Shown here in pieces: positions 1 through 6,106 of a stretch of 41,251 bases of DNA. Location of the stretch: positions 1 through 41,251 of the forward strand of contig JAEELE010000027.1 of NCBI GenBank assembly GCA_016288755.1, read 5' to 3'. Under the pieces are notes generated by a model. The model was not told the DNA's origin. It did no database searches and was given only the letters and a program-made list of their open reading frames with translations. Numbering within the stretch: position 1 is the first letter of the stretch; each line of letters opens with the position of its first letter. Position numbers and translations under genes: made by a program. This stretch comes from Oscillospiraceae bacterium (GTDB lineage Bacteria > Bacillota > Clostridia > Oscillospirales > Ruminococcaceae).

Positions 1-93
1 CTGCTGCGGATTGCCCTGCTCGTGCAGATATTCCAGAATGCGCAGGAACGCGAGCCCGGTCTGATAGCCCGCTGCGGCTTCGTTTTTTTCCAT
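1..93 (-). CDS. 5' part of an unidentified gene, possibly a regulator (partial)
   Basis: Thirty-one codons are visible from an ATG at 93 leftward to the window edge. An AAGGAG ribosome binding site lies 7 bases upstream of the ATG, so the start is well supported. The peptide begins MEKNEAAAGYQ and continues into a helical stretch around FLRILEYLHEQGNP. That pattern resembles the first helix of winged-helix or WYL-type regulators, which are common next to CRISPR and other defence loci, but 31 residues are too few to assign a family. The gene diverges from the tiny-ORF cluster that starts at 208, the layout of a regulator next to its target. The product is unknown; the start call is firm. Confidence 0.5.
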   Translation of the reverse strand, partial: MEKNEAAAGYQTGLAFLRILEYLHEQGNPQQ

Positions 94-176
94 GAATTGC
101 TCCTTTTTTTCTGGAAATTTACAAAGTGTCACCCCGTCGCTGCACTTCGGCTATCGAATTTCAGGGGACGACATGA

Positions 177-182
177 TATAAT
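177..182 (+). promoter_or_regulatory. Extended -10 promoter for the tiny-ORF cluster
   Basis: TATAAT at 177-182 is preceded by TG one base upstream, giving the extended -10 form TGnTATAAT. The matching -35 position (154-159, TCGAAT) is poor, as is usual for extended -10 promoters. Transcription would start near 189, about 20 bases before the first tiny frame. An imperfect operator candidate, AAGTG at 124-128 and CACTT at 143-147, lies between this promoter and the divergent gene. Confidence 0.6.
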
Positions 183-207
183 GATATACAGAAAGGGGGG
201 ATACACC

Positions 208-237
208 ATGACGATCACGATCACGATCTCCATCTGA
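208..237 (+). CDS. Tiny ORF 1, Thr/Ile repeat peptide (9 aa)
   Basis: This frame encodes MTITITISI. A strong purine-rich site (GAAAGGGGGG) precedes the ATG by about 7 bases, and a promoter sits directly upstream. Alternating Thr and Ile gives either a beta-strand peptide or an attenuator-like leader peptide comparable in composition to the thr operon leader. It is the first of a chain of similar frames and too short for homology. Translation is suggested only by the ribosome binding site and by recurrence of the same peptide type at 399 and 472. Confidence 0.5.
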   Translation: MTITITISI

Positions 238-367
238 GCGGCACTGCCGAATCTGACATGAAAGCGAGGTGAGACAAATGAAGATCACTGTGACTGTGAA
301 TGACGACGTACTGCTGGACTGGGACTCTGACAAAAAGGACGATGACAACGACGACGCGGACGAAGAA
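231..367 (+). repeat. 137-nt direct repeat, copy 1
   Basis: Bases 231-367 and 507-643 are the same 137-nt block with three mismatches. The block carries the end of a Thr/Ile peptide frame, a linker with the next ribosome binding site (AAAGCGAGGTGAG) and the conserved part of the Asp-rich peptide. The first 43 nt (231-273) occur a third time at 425-467. High identity points to recent tandem duplication. Confidence 0.9.
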
Positions 368-466
368 CCGGACACACAGGGCGAAAGGGGGTGCGCGCAT
401 GATTACCATTACCATCACAATCTCCATCTGAACGGCACTGCCGAATCCAATATGAAAGCGAGGTGA
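278..466 (+). CDS. Tiny ORF 2, Asp-rich small protein (62 aa)
   Basis: The protein starts MKITVTVNDDVLLDWDSD, a short alternating beta-strand, followed by a very acidic run of Asp and Glu and then a His/Asn-containing tail. The ATG at 278 has GCGAGGTGAG upstream; a GTG at 269 is in frame but overlaps that site. The first 30 residues are nearly identical to tiny ORF 5. Here the frame reads on through the next repeat unit, while copy 2 stops soon after the acidic run, so the tail is probably a by-product of rearrangement. It overlaps tiny ORF 3 in another frame. The acidic run could bind cations or a basic partner. Function unknown. Confidence 0.5.
   Translation: MKITVTVNDDVLLDWDSDKKDDDNDDADEEPDTQGERGCAHDYHYHHNLHLNGTAESNMKAR
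399..431 (+). CDS. Tiny ORF 3, Thr/Ile repeat peptide (10 aa)
   Basis: This frame encodes MITITITISI, almost the same peptide as tiny ORF 1, from partly different codons (ATT ACC ATT ACC against ACG ATC ACG ATC). GAAAGGGGGTG precedes the ATG. Keeping the Thr/Ile alternation while the codons differ favours a translated peptide over a plain DNA repeat. It lies within tiny ORF 2 in a different frame. Confidence 0.5.
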   Translation: MITITITISI

Positions 467-467
467 G
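425..467 (+). repeat. 43-nt linker repeat, third copy
   Basis: Same linker as 231-273 and 507-549: the stop of a Thr/Ile frame, the CGGCACTGCCGAAT core and the AAAGCGAGGTGAG ribosome binding site of the next frame. Confidence 0.85.
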
Positions 468-471
468 CAGG

Positions 472-513
472 ATGCTGAACACGATTACCATTACCATCAA
501 AATCGACATCTGA
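472..513 (+). CDS. Tiny ORF 4, Thr/Ile peptide (13 aa)
   Basis: This frame encodes MLNTITITIKIDI, the third and most divergent Thr/Ile peptide. The site AGCGAGGTGAGCAGG lies just upstream of the ATG. The Thr/Ile core is kept while a charged end (KID) has appeared. Confidence 0.5.
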   Translation: MLNTITITIKIDI

Positions 514-643
514 ACGGCACTGCCGAATCTGAAATGAAAGCGAGGTGAGACAAATGAAGATCACTGTGACTGTGAATGACGACGTACTGCTGGACTGGGA
601 CTCTGACAAAAAGGACGACGACAACGACGACGCGGACGAAGAA
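507..643 (+). repeat. 137-nt direct repeat, copy 2
   Basis: Second copy of the block at 231-367 with three mismatches. After the shared GAAGAA the two copies diverge completely, which marks the duplication edge. Confidence 0.9.
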
Positions 644-655
644 ATGACAATCTGA
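554..655 (+). CDS. Tiny ORF 5, Asp-rich peptide (33 aa)
   Basis: The frame starts MKITVTVNDDVLLDWDSD, runs through KKDDDNDDADEE and ends MTI. It matches the first 30 residues of tiny ORF 2 exactly; the one base change is synonymous. The ribosome binding site is the repeat-borne GCGAGGTGAG. The 33-residue version may be the intact form, since it stops straight after the acidic run. No family recognised. Confidence 0.55.
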   Translation: MKITVTVNDDVLLDWDSDKKDDDNDDADEEMTI

Positions 656-674
656 ACAGAAAGGGGGTGAACCT

Positions 675-725
675 ATGCTGAAACTGATTCTGTTCCTGAT
701 CAAGCTGAAAAAAGCGCTCCACTGA
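675..725 (+). CDS. Tiny ORF 6, cationic hydrophobic peptide (16 aa)
   Basis: This frame encodes MLKLILFLIKLKKALH, preceded by AGAAAGGGGGTGA about 6 bases before the ATG. The peptide is hydrophobic with four lysines and no acidic residue, the composition of a membrane-active helix such as small type I toxins or phenol-soluble modulins. Its charge complements the Asp-rich peptides beside it. Activity is not shown; the reading rests on composition and the ribosome binding site. Confidence 0.5.
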   Translation: MLKLILFLIKLKKALH

Positions 726-752
726 GAGCCGGATGCAAACGGAGGCAAAACC

Positions 753-806
753 ATGAACGAAACCAACTCGCCGGAGCAAGAAAGAAAAACGCATAACACA
801 AATTGA
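753..806 (+). CDS. Tiny ORF 7, polar peptide (17 aa)
   Basis: This frame encodes MNETNSPEQERKTHNTN, entirely polar, preceded by ACGGAGGCAAAACC. Its stop codon directly abuts the terminator stem at 807, so it closes the chain. No function can be inferred. Confidence 0.45.
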   Translation: MNETNSPEQERKTHNTN

Positions 807-841
807 CCGCAGGGCGCGTGCAGCGTTCTGCGGTTTTTTTT
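807..841 (+). terminator. Terminator of the tiny-ORF cluster
   Basis: CCGCAG (807-812) pairs with CTGCGG (828-833), followed by eight T residues. It lies between the rightward tiny-ORF transcript and the leftward CRISPR transcript and should keep them apart. Confidence 0.85.
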
Positions 842-869
842 GCGCGGGTGCTGTGATACGGCATCCGCT

Positions 870-2288
870 TTTTCAAACCCCGAGTGGGTGTGAGCTGCAG
901 CGTCCTTGCGATTGTTGCACCAATCGGTCTTCAGTTTCAATCCCCGTGTGGGTGTGAGCTGCAGCCTCAATACAATTATTGAAAATAAGCAGAAGAAGAT
1001 GTTTCAATCCCCGTGTGGGTGTGAGCTGCAGCGGTACCGATATGAAAAAGATTCTTGAAAGCATCCTAGTTTCAATCCCCGTGTGGGTGTGAGCTGCAGC
1101 CAGCCGAGACGCACTACGAGAAGCGGCTGAGAGCGGTTTCAATCCCCGTGTGGGTGTGAGCTGCAGCCCTTACAGTAGTATTCCGAAAGCCGCAAACAAT
1201 TCCAGGTTTCAATCCCCGTGTGGGTGTGAGCTGCAGCCCGATAGCACAGACGGCCGCAGGGTAGAAGAAGTTTCAATCCCCGAGCGGGTGTGAGCTGCAG
1301 CTCTACATCGTGCACACTGTCAGCACTTGCCTCGGCGTTTCAATCCCCGTGTGGGTGTGAGCTGCAGCCGAAGCCAACACATCCGCATTCAACAGATTCA
1401 TGTTTCAATCCCCGTGTGGGTGTGAGCTGCAGCTATTTATGGAGGGATTCATTATGATGAACCTCAGTTTCAATCCCCGTGTGGGTGTGAGCTGCAGCGT
1501 ATACGACGGTCAAGAACGTGATGAGTCTCGAGTTTCAATCCCCGTGTGGGTGTGAGCTGCAGCGCAAAGTTGTGTGCTATGAGGTCAAGCAGGGTGTTTC
1601 AATCCCCGTGTGGGTGTGAGCTGCAGAAGCTCGGATGCCACTATTCAAGGATCATCGCGTTTCAATCCCCGTGTGGGTGTGAGCTGCAGCAATAAGGAGG
1701 ATTACCGTGGCAAACAAAATCATGCGTTTCAATCCCCGTGTGGGTGTGAGCTGCAGCGCTTCTACGACGATACTCAGGATATTTGCGTTTCAATCCCCGT
1801 GTGGGTGTGAGCTGCAGCGCGAGCATCACGCATTACTCGCAGACAAACGACAAGTTTCAATCCCCGTGTGGGTGTGAGCTGCAGCTCAAGCGCATCCTGG
1901 ACGACCTCAACAGCAAAAGGACGGTTTCAATCCCCGTGTGGGTGTGAGCTGCAGCGTGCAGCTGTACACATCCGCCGAGGTCTATGCAGTTTCAATCCCC
2001 GTGTGGGTGTGAGCTGCAGCGATGAATGCTATGATTACCCGCATGTCCACCATCGCTGTTTCAATCCCCGTGTGGGTGTGAGCTGCAGCGATTATATTGA
2101 TAAAAAACTCTCTCAGCAATAAAAAAGTTTCAATCCCCGTGTGGGTGTGAGCTGCAGCCAGAGATCTGTTCTCGACTATCGTCGGCGTCGGTTTCAATCC
2201 CCGTGTGGGTGTGAGCTGCAGCTGTCGACCGATTGGCACTTTGTCAAATTTGACAAGTTTCAATCCCCGTGTGGGTGTGAGCTGCAGC
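870..2288 (-). CRISPR. CRISPR array, 22 repeats and 21 spacers, transcribed leftward
   Basis: The repeat is 32 nt. On the plus strand it begins GTTTCAATCCCC and ends GTGAGCTGCAGC. Repeats start at 870, 934, 1001, 1069, 1136, 1206, 1270, 1337, 1402, 1467, 1532, 1596, 1659, 1726, 1787, 1854, 1924, 1989, 2058, 2127, 2191 and 2257. Spacers are 29-38 nt, all different. Read on the minus strand the repeat ends ATTGAAAC, the usual 8-nt 5' tag of mature type I/III crRNA. The repeat at 870 is degenerate (three changes), as expected for the leader-distal end, and a perfect promoter lies at 2472-2500 to the right, so the leader is on the right. The repeat at 1270 has two changes and that at 1596 has one. 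Cas6 at 13107 is the likely processing enzyme. No cas1 or cas2 is present in the window, so new spacers would need adaptation genes elsewhere. Confidence 0.97.
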
Positions 2289-2465
2289 CCCTATATCCTG
2301 TGCCGCGTGCCGCCGGGCACACAGCATCCTGCGGGCACGGATGCCGGCGGGCGCAATATTCGCCCAAAACCGGCAATATCCGCCGCTTTTCCTGCGCGAA
2401 CCCCGCTTTTCCGCCCCTGATTCCGCCCCGCAAAAAAGGGGATTCGCACTGCGCGTTACAGCTCT
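2289..2465 (-). other. CRISPR leader
   Basis: About 177 bases separate the predicted transcription start (near 2465) from the first repeat at 2288. No coding sequence is evident. The segment is C-rich on the plus strand and contains short GC-rich inverted stretches near 2310-2350. Leader function is inferred from position between the promoter and the intact end of the array. Confidence 0.75.
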
Positions 2466-2471
2466 GCTGAC

Positions 2472-2500
2472 ATTATATCACATTTTTGGGGCAATGTCAA
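2472..2500 (-). promoter_or_regulatory. CRISPR array promoter
   Basis: Read on the minus strand: TTGACA (2500-2495), 17 bases, TATAAT (2477-2472), a consensus sigma-A promoter. The stop codon of the CARF-HEPN gene (2499-2497) lies inside the -35 hexamer, so gene end and array promoter overlap and the array may also receive read-through. Confidence 0.9.
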
Positions 2501-4230
2501 TAACTCCGGAAGCCCCTGAACCGGAAAACAGAGGTTTTTTCCACCGTGCCCTGCTCCGATATCCGCTCCTGCGATTCGCGCTCCGAGCAGCTGTAGACCA
2601 CAGGGATGCGCCGCTTTTTCAGCGCGCTCACGACCTGATAGCACAGCCCGAATTCGCCCATGCACATCACCGCGGCAGGCTGCTCCGCCGCGATCTTCGC
2701 CGCGCAGTCCTTCGCCAGCTGCCGGATATCTGCCTCACCGAGCTCCGGCGATACATCCGGGAACGGCACGTCGACAATGCGGTCTGTCCCGCAGAGCGCC
2801 GCTGCCGCCTGCTTCTGCGCCGCGTCCCAGCCCTCCGAGGGGTGGTTGGAGAAATTGACAAACACGCCCGTCCGCGCGGCACTGATCTGCTTCTGCGCCG
2901 CTTCATCCGTCAGAATCTCACCGCGCCGCTGCCTGATATCGTCAAACAGCGCCTTCGCCTGCTCATAGCATTTTTCCAGATAATTTATATCCGGCTTGGC
3001 ATTCGTATCCCTGTTCATGCCGAAATGGTCCATGAAATTCCGGCGGTTCAGCAGCTCGCCGACAAACGTGACCGCCTGCGGTTCGATATGGCTGTAGATT
3101 TTGATGAACAGCGGGAGATATTTCTCATCCGAGGGGTAAAAGTTTGATACATCCTGCTTTACCCCGCGCGTCTTATTCTCCTCATTGAGCGCACTCAGCG
3201 CACATTCGACCGCCCCGCGCAGCCGGATATCCTGACAGTCCGCGCCCGGTGCGTAGGTATCGCACAGGAAGGTGATGATGGTCTCGCGCAGTGCCGAATA
3301 GCCCTGCATCAAATGCCCCTTGCCGATATACCACTGAACCGCCGCCATGCCCTCCGCAAAGAAGCCCTGCTCCGCCGTGATATCGCGCACCGAGTCATAC
3401 ACATGCTCGATCAGCTCGTCGAAGAAGGCTGCCTCCTTCTCATAGCTGCTCATTTCGCGCGACTGCCGCTCCGCCTGCTCCACGCGCAGGTCTGCCATAG
3501 TGTTCCGCACACGCTTCGCAGAGTCGGAAATGCAGTTTTTCCCGTGATCGCCGCTTAGACAGAGCAGCAGATGCGTGGAAAGCTCGCTCAACTTACCGGC
3601 AGCACGTTTTGTGTTGTTCATTGCCCTGCGCTCCTCCTCGGGCATGCTGCTCTGCTGGCTTTTCACGATATCCAGAATCTCCGCGGCATTGCCCGTGCGG
3701 ATAAAGCTGTGCGCCGCGCCCGAGCATGTCATGATGCGCTCGTAGATTTTCAGGTCGATGACCTTCGGGCGCTTCGTGACATTGTCATAGGGTCCGTAGA
3801 AGATGTGGTCGACCGTGATCTGCTTCATCTCCTTCGCATAGCTCATCAGCGGGAAAAACAGCGCCGGCATCGACCGGAAGCTGTGCGTGATATCAAAGGT
3901 GACGCAGTCGTCCTTCTCCATCGCGTCATACATCGTGTGGAACATGTTCAGCAGTCCGGCGCGGCTCTCGTTGAAGTCGATGCCGATCTCCCGGATGACG
4001 CTCCTGTCCGGATACAGCCGCAGAATGCGCGCAAGGAGCGCATCCCAGTGCTTCGCCCGCGCCTGCTCCGTCAGAAAGAAGATGATCCGGTCAAAGCCGA
4101 CGCCCTGCTTCTGCAGCATTTCGAGCAGCGCCTCCTGAATATAGCAGGTCGTGCACTCGAGCCCCTCATAGCGGTAGGTCATTTCCTCATAGGCGCCCGT
4201 GCCGAGCAGCGCCATATAGATGTTTGCCAT
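2497..4230 (-). CDS. csx2: CARF-HEPN RNase, Csx2/TM1812 type, with extra C-terminal domain
   Basis: This 577-residue protein is a predicted cyclic-oligoadenylate-activated ribonuclease. The N-terminal CARF domain (about 1-190) begins MANIYMALLGTGAYEEM and contains DITHSFRSMP, as in the Csx2/TM1812 family (TIGR02221). The HEPN active site is RNFMDH (R397, H402), an RX4H motif. From about residue 454 an extra 124-residue domain starts VFVNFSNHPSEGW, contains MGEFG and SER, and ends FRFRGFRSY. It resembles small stand-alone proteins in other type III loci, and its NFS-HP start recalls Csx15/Csx16, which are linked to cyclic oligoadenylate removal; that relation is inferred. The start at 4230 has AAGGGAG upstream. 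An upstream in-frame start at 4326 falls inside the promoter and is excluded. The gene is divergent from the cas operon. Confidence 0.85.
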   Translation of the reverse strand: MANIYMALLGTGAYEEMTYRYEGLECTTCYIQEALLEMLQKQGVGFDRIIFFLTEQARAKHWDALLARILRLYPDRSVIREIGIDFNESRAGLLNMFHTMYDAMEKDDCVTFDITHSFRSMPALFFPLMSYAKEMKQITVDHIFYGPYDNVTKRPKVIDLKIYERIMTCSGAAHSFIRTGNAAEILDIVKSQQSSMPEEERRAMNNTKRAAGKLSELSTHLLLCLSGDHGKNCISDSAKRVRNTMADLRVEQAERQSREMSSYEKEAAFFDELIEHVYDSVRDITAEQGFFAEGMAAVQWYIGKGHLMQGYSALRETIITFLCDTYAPGADCQDIRLRGAVECALSALNEENKTRGVKQDVSNFYPSDEKYLPLFIKIYSHIEPQAVTFVGELLNRRNFMDHFGMNRDTNAKPDINYLEKCYEQAKALFDDIRQRRGEILTDEAAQKQISAARTGVFVNFSNHPSEGWDAAQKQAAAALCGTDRIVDVPFPDVSPELGEADIRQLAKDCAAKIAAEQPAAVMCMGEFGLCYQVVSALKKRRIPVVYSCSERESQERISEQGTVEKTSVFRFRGFRSY

Positions 4231-4297
4231 GCTTTCCGTTCTCCCTTCGCGCCCGCAGCGGCAGAAAGCCCCGCAGGCGTTGATATTCTGTACTCTC

Positions 4298-4326
4298 AGT
4301 ATAGCATATTTTCCCGGCAGTGTCAA
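4298..4326 (-). promoter_or_regulatory. Promoter of the leftward CARF-HEPN gene
   Basis: Minus strand TTGACA (4326-4321), 17 bases, TATACT (4303-4298) with TG before the -10. It is back to back with the rightward cas promoter 40 bases away. Confidence 0.88.
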
Positions 4327-4366
4327 GAAGCGGTAATAAAATTCCTACATTTTTTCGGAAAACATA

Positions 4367-4395
4367 TTGACATTTTTCATTCATCATGCTATAAT
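4367..4395 (+). promoter_or_regulatory. Promoter of the cas operon
   Basis: TTGACA (4367-4372), 17 bases, TATAAT (4390-4395) with an upstream TG (TGCTATAAT). Transcription would start near 4402 and cover all genes to 13823. No inverted-repeat operator is obvious between the two divergent promoters. Confidence 0.9.
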
Positions 4396-4462
4396 AGTTT
4401 TATCAGTTTCTGATGCATCCGGTCGAAACGGCACGGAAATCCCGAACGGAAGGTGTTGGTGC

Positions 4463-6091
4463 ATGAAACGGGTCATTATCACAAATCTCAGCATACTCAG
4501 GGAGGGCGCACCCGATCTGCCCTATGAATCGGAATGCGGAACGGTGGTCGGCGCACAGACCAATGACGCGCCGGTCAAGGCGCTGCTGCTCGAAGCCGCA
4601 CAGTCCGCGCCGCACTCCCCCGTCACGGTCATTGCCGTGACCACCGCGGAGGCACAGACCGCCTTCACCCGGCTCGGCGAGCTGCTGCAGGCATTCGCCG
4701 AAAAGCTGAGCCTTCCCCCGCCCGTGCTCCTGCGCGCCGATATCACCGGGCACTCGCTCGCAGACGCCGTGCAGCGCATCGTGCGGCAGATTCCGCCCCA
4801 TGCCGAGGTCTGCATCGACACGACCGGCAGCTTCCGCAACGCAAGCTATATTCTGCTCGCGGTCGTCCGCATTCTGGAATACAGCGGCATTCACTGCGTC
4901 AAGGCGGTCTATTCCAACTATCACGCCGAACCGCGCCACATCGAGGACGTCACGAACGCCTACCGGCTCTTCGATCTGATCAACGCCGCAAACAGCTTCA
5001 CCGCATTCGGCAATTCCACGGAGCTCGAGCGCTTCTTCCGGGAGAAGGACACCCCCGGCATCCAGCGGGTCGTCGCCGCGATGAAGGAATTCTCCGAGGC
5101 AGTCGCGATGTGCCGCACTGCCGGTCTCGACCGCATTCTCGCGGAGATGAACGAGAGCCTCGCCGCGATGGACGCGATGACGCCGACCACAGAGGAGGAG
5201 GCGCTGTTCTGCAGCATTTCCGGTCTGATCCGGCAGAAATTCGGCATTCCGTCCGCCTGCGGCAAGATCGAATATCCCGAGATCATCCGCTGGTGCCTGA
5301 GCAACCAGATGATCCAGCAGGCGGTGACGATCTATATTGAGAAAATCCCAGCCTTCCTGATGGAAAAGCAGTATTTCACAGTGTCCGAAGCGATTTGCAC
5401 ACGCGCGGAGGAAAAACGCGGCGTCTATGATTTCGCCTATCATGTGCTGTATAAAGAATTCATGCAAATGCAGTCTCCGATTGCATTTTTTTTGCAGCAT
5501 CTGACAGCAGCACAGCGCAGAGCCGTCGCCGCTGCCGCAAGCCCCGCGGAGCTGCCGGAGGAATTTCTGTCAGCGCTGCACCCGACGATCCGGCTGAGCC
5601 TGAACCGCATCATCCGGCTGAAAAACCGCCTCTTCGGCGAAGACGGCAAGCGCCGCGCAGATGCCAATGACGCACTGCCGCCGGAGCTGAGCCGCCTGAA
5701 GGGCAAGCTCGCTGCGAATGCGCCGGATTTCCTCAATCAGCTGCAGAACCTCCAGCCGCAGGAATATCATTATCTTGAGGCAGAGGCGCGCCCCGATGCA
5801 CCGGTGTATCGGTCGCTGCAGCTCAACACGATCGAGAATCTGGAGGCGATTCTCGGGACACAGACAGACTGTCAGGTTCTGCGCAGAATTCCGGACATGC
5901 AGCGGATTCTGCGCGATTATTATTATGTCAAGGAATATCTGCGCAATGTGATCAACCATGCGGGCAGTGCGCCCTCCGATTCGGAGGAGAACGCAGCATA
6001 TTTCCGCGCGCACGGATACTGCACGGACGAGAACATGCGCCTTGCAGCAGCCAGCAGCGTTCTGACGGAAGCGCTGGAGCATCTGATTTGA
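4463..6091 (+). CDS. CARF-HEPN RNase, Csx1/Csm6-like
   Basis: The 542-residue product starts MKRVIITNLSILREG and has an N-terminal CARF-like domain (about 1-190) with DTTGSFRNASY at residue 119, the equivalent of the conserved D-T/H-G-FR patch of CARF RNases. A long helical middle follows. The C-terminal HEPN motif is RNVINH (R494, H499), an RX4H active site. It should cut RNA when Cas10-made cyclic oligoadenylate binds the CARF domain. The start at 4463 has GGAAGGTG upstream, and any earlier start would lie inside the promoter. It is the first gene of the operon, 15 bases before cas10. It is only distantly similar to the neighbour at 2497, so this is not a simple duplication. The exact subfamily is uncertain. 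Confidence 0.82.
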   Translation: MKRVIITNLSILREGAPDLPYESECGTVVGAQTNDAPVKALLLEAAQSAPHSPVTVIAVTTAEAQTAFTRLGELLQAFAEKLSLPPPVLLRADITGHSLADAVQRIVRQIPPHAEVCIDTTGSFRNASYILLAVVRILEYSGIHCVKAVYSNYHAEPRHIEDVTNAYRLFDLINAANSFTAFGNSTELERFFREKDTPGIQRVVAAMKEFSEAVAMCRTAGLDRILAEMNESLAAMDAMTPTTEEEALFCSISGLIRQKFGIPSACGKIEYPEIIRWCLSNQMIQQAVTIYIEKIPAFLMEKQYFTVSEAICTRAEEKRGVYDFAYHVLYKEFMQMQSPIAFFLQHLTAAQRRAVAAAASPAELPEEFLSALHPTIRLSLNRIIRLKNRLFGEDGKRRADANDALPPELSRLKGKLAANAPDFLNQLQNLQPQEYHYLEAEARPDAPVYRSLQLNTIENLEAILGTQTDCQVLRRIPDMQRILRDYYYVKEYLRNVINHAGSAPSDSEENAAYFRAHGYCTDENMRLAAASSVLTEALEHLI

Positions 6092-6106
6092 GAATGGGAG
6101 GTCAAT

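Noticed and set aside
399-431. Similarity of ATTACCATTACCATC to enterobacterial thr leader or lacZ alpha DNA, as if contaminating vector
   Set aside because: The match is limited to the Thr/Ile codons; flanks belong to the local repeat and recur with other codons.
497-970. 157-codon minus-strand frame across the tiny-ORF region and first CRISPR repeat
   Set aside because: It crosses a terminator and a CRISPR repeat and has no ribosome binding site.
1610-2263. Open frames running through the CRISPR repeats
   Set aside because: They arise because the 32-nt repeat lacks stops in some frames; they encode repeated GCEL or THTGIET units from the repeat itself.
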